Shown one piece after another: positions 60,328-64,000 of a DNA stretch of 64,000 nucleotides. Made by a program: the position numbers and the translations under genes. The DNA comes from Nectonema munidae (Eukaryota > Nematomorpha > Nectonematoida > Nectonematidae): NCBI GenBank assembly GCA_030549495.1, contig JAUIRK010001017.1, positions 124,001 through 188,000 on the forward strand. Reading direction: 5' to 3'. A model generated the notes under the pieces. It did not search any database. It was not told where the DNA came from and saw nothing but the letters and a program-made list of their open reading frames with translations. The first letter of the stretch is position 1; every line of letters starts with the position of its first letter.

Positions 60328-60633
60328 TCAAATAGATAGAAAAGTCATGAATTAACAACACATTTAAGTAAGAATATCCACAAATCATAAAATTATTGCG
60401 CCATTAGAAACTGAAACCCAAAGCAGCTGTGGGTTTCTAAGCTAAAACGGGGGCAGTTGTAACTCGCAAACGAGTCTAACACAAACAAACACATACAAAG
60501 CCTTAAAGAAAGCGTTAAAATCTTAGAAATTCCACTCCGTTTATTTTCTGCATTTAAATAAATAATCATTTCCGATTTTTATTCTCAATTTAATTTTAAA
60601 CATATTTAAAATGAGTAGTATTTAGGTACAGGT

Positions 60634-60780
60634 TATGGTACCGTGGGGTGTTTTTATCTAATAGGCATAATCACGCCGCCTGTATTGAACTAGAAGGAAA
60701 GCAGGCTTGATGCGGGATTGAACCCAAGACCCTGAGTTATCGAAATCAGCATCTAACCAATCTTAATCACGCCCTCAGTC
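60634..60780 (-). mobile_element. SINE family 1, copy D
   Basis: Reverse complement: GAGGGCGTGATTAAGATTGG, TTAGATGCTGATTTCGATAAC, CAGGGTCTTGGGTTCAATCC, then CAAGCCTGCTTTCCTTCTAG and AAAACACCCCACGGTACC. This is the clearest match to copy A. Confidence 0.72.
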
Positions 60781-60814
60781 ATTTAAAAACTGAAACCCAG
60801 AGCGGCTGGGGCTT

Positions 60815-60895
60815 TTCTAAATTGGAAAATGAAATAGATATTAAAAACATATTGTTTCATTTAATAATGAAATTAATTACGCAGCATAAAGTTCG
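60815..60895. repeat. Divergent direct repeat, copy 3 (partial)
   Basis: CTAAATTGGAAAATGAAATAGATATT, then TTTCATTTAATAATGAAATTAATTACG, matching the middle of copy 2. Confidence 0.5.
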
Positions 60896-60899
60896 CAAC

Positions 60900-62160
60900 A
60901 TAATAATTCAAAATTTTGTGAAATAAAAATACTACATTAGTTGATGAATTACTTTTATTAAAAAAAATTATAGAAAAACAAAATAGTAAACATATTATCG
61001 AATATCGAAGTTTGCATTATTCTTACCATTGAACAAATAGAGGATATAGGCAAAAGCTCCAACAAAATAGTCTGGATTTGTGAGAACGTTATTCAGAACT
61101 TAAAAACAAATGTTGCGAATTTCAAGCAATAAATGAAGATGAAATAAGACTTACCTCGTGAAAAGACTTTTTGGTCTAAATAATTAATTTAAAATATGTA
61201 TAGGTTTAGTATAACTTGAAAGCAAAAATTATTTTATTCTACAAATCTAATTTCCTATACCATTATAACTACACTTTTTTAAGATTTCAGTGATAAACTA
61301 AAGAAAATGATATTGTATGTACAAGACATTGTAGTACAAGTGTAATTAAATAAATTTGTATCTTAAAAGTAACATTAATAAAAAAAATTGTTAATGATTT
61401 AAAAGATAACTTGAATGATAGAGTGAGGATCGAAAAGCCAAAAGGCCGCTATTAGGATACAACACTTATATATGTAAATAAGAAATACAACAAAAAAAGA
61501 ATTGAATTGGTTTGATTCCACCAATGCTGAAATAAGTGAAAATAATATTCTGAAGCAGCTGACTGGAAGTGTAACAGTTTTGGTCGCTAGTGAGGGGTAG
61601 TCTGTGGGATGATATATAAAAAAGTGTTATAATAGACGCTTGAATGCACTCCTGAACAAACTCAATTCTTCAAATTTAAAAAGCCAAGGTTTTTATAAAA
61701 TAAATTTGTTTTAAAGTTCTAATAATAATCATGCTGAATAAATCATCAGCAACATTTCTATTTTATTCTTATTGTGAGGATGCCAATTTAAAAGGCTGTA
61801 TCGAAGGATTGCTAAGGATAGAAAATTTAGAGCAAACGTTTTATTTTAGTTTGGAAAATGTGTTTTGTATAGCGTAGTAGAACACCAGTAAGTTGACTTA
61901 ACTTATTCAAAATTAGATTTGTATGGAGAGAAAAAAACAGTTTATTATTCTATTATTATTCTAACAGTTATCTATGGTTAAACCAAGTAAATTGAAATTG
62001 TTTACATGGTTGAAACCAGCTTTGAATAAAAATTCCTTATCTACAAAATGAGAGACAAGCATGCATTTCGATTTATCTTTGTTCATTATCAAAGCACTTT
62101 CACTACACCAATTATTATAAACTTAATTTAAGTTTGCAGAAAATGAATTGATGTTAATTA
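60900..62160. other. No gene recognised
   Basis: AT-rich spacer between the SINE and the LINE relic; no coding block or repeat that I can assign. Confidence 0.45.
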
Positions 62161-62164
62161 ATGA

Positions 62165-62700
62165 AATTATTTATTTTGATATATTAGAGAAAGGAAAGTA
62201 GGCACAGAAATCATCGGCATATAATAAAAACTTAAAGATATTAGATGTATAAAAATAACATTGACATAGAAACAGAATAAAGTAGGAGATGGAACAGAGT
62301 AATGTGGCAAAATTTGAGAAGAAATTATTTACAACTACGCATTGTCCACGATCAAATAAGTAGGAAGTCATAAATAAGATTGCGTTTTTACTTAGTTCGG
62401 TTTTAGAAAGTTTATCACTCGGTCAAATGCTTGACGCGTATCAAAATAGAGAAGTATGCTATTTTCTTTTGTTGCTAAAAGAGAAATTAATTGATCAATT
62501 AAAAAGGAATGTAAAAGTTATTACCTTTTCTGAAACCAAATTGTTATTTACTAATTAGATTTTGCTCAAAAATGTGAAGGTTTGTGAAAATATAACTTTT
62601 TCAAAGATTTTAGAAAGTGTTGGAATGATGGAAATTGGACTGTCGTTTTTGATATTTTTATGATCATCCTTCTCCACAATGGGACCACTTTATGTGATTA
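62165..62700 (-). mobile_element. LINE reverse transcriptase relic with YADD palm
   Basis: The minus strand, from 62690 downward, reads SPISIIPTLSKIFEKVIF, then LSKTELS..., YLFDRGQCVVVNNFFSNFATLLC (family: YLxxRxQxVxxNxxxSxxxxxxCGVPQGS) and SNIFKFLLYADDFCAYFPFSNISK with the catalytic YADD box (about 62190-62230). The GVPQGS box and several parts are degraded; the frame changes more than once. Together with the C-terminal fragments at 40.7 and 46.2 kb it points to one Jockey/CR1-like family. Confidence 0.82.
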
Positions 62701-62726
62701 CAAAACAGAAAGAAAAATACAATATC

Positions 62727-62832
62727 TTAACCCATTTAAGGCCTAGCAAAGCAGACGATATCTAAAAAAAACACAGACGAAGATGAAATTACTTATGTTC
62801 CAAAATAGGAACATTGGCCGTAAATGGGTAAA
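62727..62832. mobile_element. TTAA MITE (CAGACGA family), short form
   Basis: TTAA-CCCATTTAAGGCCTAGC at the left, TTGGCCGTAAATGGG-TAAA at the right. It lacks about 30 central bases present at 4760-4898 but otherwise matches that copy. Confidence 0.75.
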
Positions 62833-63005
62833 TATAGAATTGATAGCAATGGCAAGGAAATTGCAAATTGTTGAGCTTATCAATTTAATGTATTAAATTG
62901 GTATTCCGTATATAATTTTTTTATTTGATATACTCGTGAAAACACTTTCACTGTTTATATCATTGAAGGAAAAAGGAAAAAAAAGAGAGTAACAGCGCTA
63001 GTTTT

Positions 63006-63120
63006 TTTTAAACGCATAAACGACAAAAATAATAATAATAAATCAGACGATATCTAATGTAAAGCAGAAGATTTGTATTAAACTACATTAAAAACGCAGA
63101 AGTTATTATTTTTTATCAAC
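63006..63120. mobile_element. Truncated MITE of the CAGACGA family
   Basis: AAACGCATAAACGACAAAAATAATAATAATAAATCAGACG, ATATCTAATGTAAAGCAGAAG and TTAAAAACGCAGAAG match the left two thirds of 57870-57998. The terminal CCC and the right end are lost. Confidence 0.5.
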
Positions 63121-63811
63121 AAATTCTATTCTCCTATGTATGGCAACTTTTGAAGCAGCCTGTAGTAGAACAGTAATGCAGACATGATATTTGTTGGAAT
63201 GAAGGAAGGCTAGGATATGTACATACAAGTTAACAGTTTAGAATCTAAGGGAAATTAATTAGCATTTGAATTAACCAAAATTTAAAAAAAAAAAGTGGAA
63301 ACATGCAAAATTGAAAAGCATTGAATAAATTTTGTCATTTATTTGGAGTTTTTATTTGGAGAAAAGCGATGTTATCGACTGCTCTTTCAATGGATATATA
63401 TTTAACAATGAAAGGAAATCGGAATGTGAATATTAGTTCGGCTGATATACTTCGAGTTCTAATACGTAAAAATTTGTAAAATCAGGGCTCAGATGATCGA
63501 AGTTCTACGGTGTGTAAAATTTGAAATGCCAAAATAAAATTAGATTTTTTAACTTGGTTCAATAAAAAAACTCGATAAAACACTTTTTTCAATAAAAAAT
63601 AGTGTTCTACTTTTTTATTTTGATTCAAAGAATTGCTTCTATACAGAAAAAAGGATAAAATTGTACATTTTTAAATAATTACAAAAATAAAACATGCATT
63701 ATGATTTTTATAGTTGTAAGCGTGTTTCATTTTTTACTTGTCTATGGATGTTAAAAGCTTAGGAGAAATTGGGACGAACTTTACAAAATAAGTGTAATTA
63801 ATTAAATCATT

Positions 63812-63989
63812 GGGTCTTTCGTTTAGACAGCCACATCAAGTAATCACCATTTCGTCTGCCTTTTATAGTTATGTCATGGTTGCTATAATATTAATAACTA
63901 TAGTTAATAAATTAATGAATAAATATAATTAACTATAAAAGGCAGACAAAATGGTGATTATTGATGTGGCCGTCTAAACGAAAAGACCC
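63812..63989. mobile_element. Palindromic MITE, 178 bp, 8-bp target duplication (hAT-like)
   Basis: Arms of about 60 bp, GGGTCTTTCGTTTAGACAGC...CCTTTTATAGTTA and its near-perfect inverse, with an AT-rich loop. Flanked by AAATCATT at 63804-63811 and 63990-63997. An 8-bp duplication fits hAT-type mobilisation. High arm identity suggests youth. Confidence 0.85.
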
Positions 63990-64000
63990 AAATCATTTAT

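Noticed and set aside
60406-60840. GAAACTGAAACCCAAAGCAGC / AAACTGAAACCCAGAGCGGC pair as an attachment or regulatory site
   Set aside because: The pair lies next to a SINE and old direct repeats and is more simply explained as part of decayed repeats.

Overview
This window is AT-rich eukaryotic DNA. It has long introns, many short decayed reading frames, tRNA-derived SINEs, LINE fragments, and a dense mix of DNA transposons (hAT, mariner, Merlin, MULE-like, TTAA-type MITEs). Nothing looks bacterial: there are no operons, ribosome binding sites or long intact ORFs. Composition and repeat content suggest an invertebrate, plausibly an arthropod such as a copepod; that is inference, and the species cannot be fixed from the sequence.

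Region 1 (about 1.8-23.1 kb) holds the one convincing host gene. It is an eight-exon plus-strand gene whose exons join in phase into a 482-residue protein that aligns end to end with thymidine phosphorylase (TYMP/DeoA family). All splice sites are usable, and a stop codon and an AATAAA signal follow. However, nearly all family residues that bind phosphate and pyrimidine have been replaced, so it looks like an intact gene for a catalytically dead paralogue (pseudoenzyme). Its introns are packed with mobile DNA: TTAA-flanked MITEs (one nested in another), a 2.15-kb ZBED-type hAT, an Ac-like hAT relic, a 1.46-kb mariner with TA duplications, and a LINE tail.

Region 2 (23.7-28.5 kb) carries two direct copies of a segment of about 1.05 kb, each with a TATA box and a start codon opening a signal-peptide-like frame. 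Between them lie a degenerate minisatellite (GGTACCAATGATCTTTACGG-type unit) and a cluster of three SINEs.

Region 3 (28.5-44 kb) is a transposon graveyard: a Merlin fragment, two nearly identical copies of a 1.28-kb repeat, an unassigned repetitive coding relic, a ZBED-type hAT with both ends, three further hAT fragments (two lying tail to tail), and an inverted pair of a second SINE family.

Region 4 (40.7-49.7 kb) contains a 2.23-kb duplicated block. The second copy is longer by two extra 209-bp tandem units and by an 876-bp inverted-repeat element with a 9-bp target duplication. These two additions account for essentially the whole length difference.

Region 5 (49.7-64 kb) holds more TTAA MITEs, an element rich in TTGGCCGAA-type repeats, an 801-bp uninterrupted (AC)n tract, a LINE reverse-transcriptase relic and, at the extreme right, a perfect-looking palindromic MITE with an 8-bp target duplication. 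Between these lie long AT-rich stretches in which I see no gene.
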